From assembly GCA_030765535.1 (NCBI GenBank), contig JAVCCH010000071.1:1-36281 (forward strand): a stretch of 36,281 bases of DNA. The letters run 5' to 3'. The DNA is from Candidatus Tenebribacter davisii (GTDB taxonomy: Bacteria; Cloacimonadota; Cloacimonadia; Cloacimonadales; TCS61). Under the pieces are notes generated by a model. That model was not told the DNA's origin. It did not search any database and saw only the letters and a list, made by a program, of their open reading frames with translations. Made by a program: the position numbers and the translations under genes. Shown piece by piece: positions 35,262 through 36,281 of this stretch; within the stretch, counting starts at the first letter, position 1, and each line of letters opens with the position of its first letter.

Positions 35262-35575
35262 TTCTAATTCCAATTATAATAATTGTTTGCAAATTCAAGA
35301 ATGTAAGAATATTTGTCCACTTTAAATAATAACAATCTATTTGACACTTTAGTTATGTTTCATAAATTTCGGGTTAGTTTTATTTAATTTTTTTTATTAT
35401 TAAAATTTGAGAAAACATAAAATCATTTAGGAAATTGAGATGTATACAATAACCACAAGAAAAAAGTTATTATATACATTTTGATTATAACTATAGGTTA
35501 ATTATGTATACATTTTTAATTGGCGCAGCGTACATATGTTAGGCGAATAAGAATTATAAAAAAAGGAGAAGAAAA
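35262..35575 (+). promoter_or_regulatory. 314-base gap with TGTATACA palindromes and an inverted repeat
   Basis: The gap holds a 13-bp inverted repeat with one mismatch (35441-35453 and 35466-35478, 12-base loop). TGTATACA palindromes occur at 35441-35448 and 35505-35512, and ACATATGT at 35532-35539. The inverted repeat is followed by TTTT and could be a weak AT-rich terminator or a regulator-binding region. TTGACA at 35341 with TAAATT 16 bases on is a weak promoter candidate for the downstream lipoprotein gene. Confidence 0.4.
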
Positions 35576-36281
35576 ATGAAAGAATTAAAAGTATTATTAG
35601 TATTAGTTTCTGTTTTGATTTATTTAGGATGTGATAAATCACTTACAGAAAACTCCGAAGATCCATTCGATATTAATATAGAATTACGTCAGCTTGTAGA
35701 CACCTTGTATCATGATTTAGGTGAATTTGAGTTTAACATAAATAACACAATCAACCTGCAAGAGACAGCGAATAAAGATCTCTTTTACAATTCACCATCA
35801 ATCACAATTCATACAGTAACCGAAAATCCTGTTAGTTTGTCTCCAATAATATTTATTATATTTGAAAATAATTTGGATAGTACATTTACATCACTGTCAT
35901 TAGATTTATACCAATATGCATCAATTTATACTCAGAATCCATCTATTGAATATTTTGATGGTTCAATTTACGCTTTTTTAGTAAACGGCATTGAAGATCA
36001 GATAGAAGACCCTATTGAAGTGATAATTGAGGTAGAAGAACTTATTGACACCCTTACTATCCTGCCAAATCAACATACGTTCGATTTAGATGAGTCACTA
36101 TCAATTCATAGTAGTTCGCTGGATTTAGTTGTTACAGATCAGTTGAGTATTAATCTTGATAATAACACCGATAGAATGTGTGGTGTAATTATGAACACTC
36201 ATCATACTGCACTTAATGGTGCACAATGGCGTATTAGAACAATGGCTGCGCAGAGGGGTTGTACCGCAGGTTCTAATGGGG
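35576..36281 (+). CDS. Putative lipoprotein (3' partial)
   Basis: An open frame from ATG 35576, with AAGGAG about seven bases upstream, to the window edge; 235 residues are visible with no stop. It begins with a lipoprotein-type leader (MKELKVLLVLVSVLIYLGC, Cys19), followed by an acidic region and an extracellular-looking, Asn/Ser/Thr-rich beta-type sequence. A short motif CGVIMNTHHTALNG lies near the visible end. No family is recognised. The leader's -3 residue (Tyr) is unusual, but Cys19 after a hydrophobic run is a good lipidation candidate. Confidence 0.75.
   Translation, partial: MKELKVLLVLVSVLIYLGCDKSLTENSEDPFDINIELRQLVDTLYHDLGEFEFNINNTINLQETANKDLFYNSPSITIHTVTENPVSLSPIIFIIFENNLDSTFTSLSLDLYQYASIYTQNPSIEYFDGSIYAFLVNGIEDQIEDPIEVIIEVEELIDTLTILPNQHTFDLDESLSIHSSSLDLVVTDQLSINLDNNTDRMCGVIMNTHHTALNGAQWRIRTMAAQRGCTAGSNG

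Noticed and set aside
35530-35550. GTTAGGC near the lipoprotein gene, resembling an integron attC core site
   Set aside because: No matching GCCTAAC partner 60-120 bases upstream, no attC-like stem and no integron integrase in the window.

Overview
The window looks like a chromosomal segment of an AT-rich FCB-group bacterium, most plausibly Candidatus Cloacimonadota or a close relative. This rests on the very large secreted PKD/beta-helix/beta-propeller protein ending in a YPNPFNP-type C-terminal sorting signal, the PEGA-domain proteins, the fibronectin-type lipoprotein, and the housekeeping gene set. No 16S rRNA is present, so the phylum is an inference.

Layout. (1) 1-14169, plus strand: a surface/secreted-protein block. 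A PEGA protein ending in a formylglycine-generating-enzyme (FGE)-like domain (5' end outside the window) is followed by its PEGA paralogue, a nine-repeat fibronectin-III lipoprotein, and a giant secreted mosaic protein; the last three are almost contiguous and probably one operon. The FGE-like C-terminus has the look of a diversity-generating retroelement (DGR) variable region. (2) 14184-19343: an accessory island between the convergent giant gene and a tRNA-Met. It holds a visibly GC-richer two-gene CBASS-type anti-phage module (cGAS/DncV-like nucleotidyltransferase plus four-TM effector), a truncated relic of a small resolvase, an unrecognised AT-rich reverse-strand gene that reads into that relic, and a large serine recombinase whose frame runs through the tRNA terminator into the tRNA itself. 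(3) 19344-26605, minus strand: tRNA-Met(CAT) and the macromolecular-synthesis gene order rpsU-yqeY-cvpA-mutS2-dnaG-rpoD, with a terminator-like hairpin between yqeY and cvpA. (4) 26864-35261: housekeeping genes: a PpiD/SurA-type foldase, cytidine deaminase, a TrpF-like protein with endonuclease IV, a zinc-ribbon membrane protein, ftsY, rpsT, an N-acetylmuramoyl-L-alanine amidase and an MFS transporter. (5) 35576-end: the start of a lipoprotein gene preceded by a 314-base gap rich in TGTATACA-type palindromes.

How the parts relate: the core genes serve translation, replication initiation, transcription, envelope folding, DNA repair and membrane targeting. The island is best read as layered acquisitions: a GC-richer CBASS pair on one side and an AT-rich recombinase-borne segment on the other, with a resolvase relic at the seam. 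In CBASS the nucleotidyltransferase would sense infection and make a cyclic nucleotide that opens the membrane effector. Several genes (rpsU, trpF-like, amidase) appear to start at TTG, judged from ribosome-binding-site placement and family alignment.
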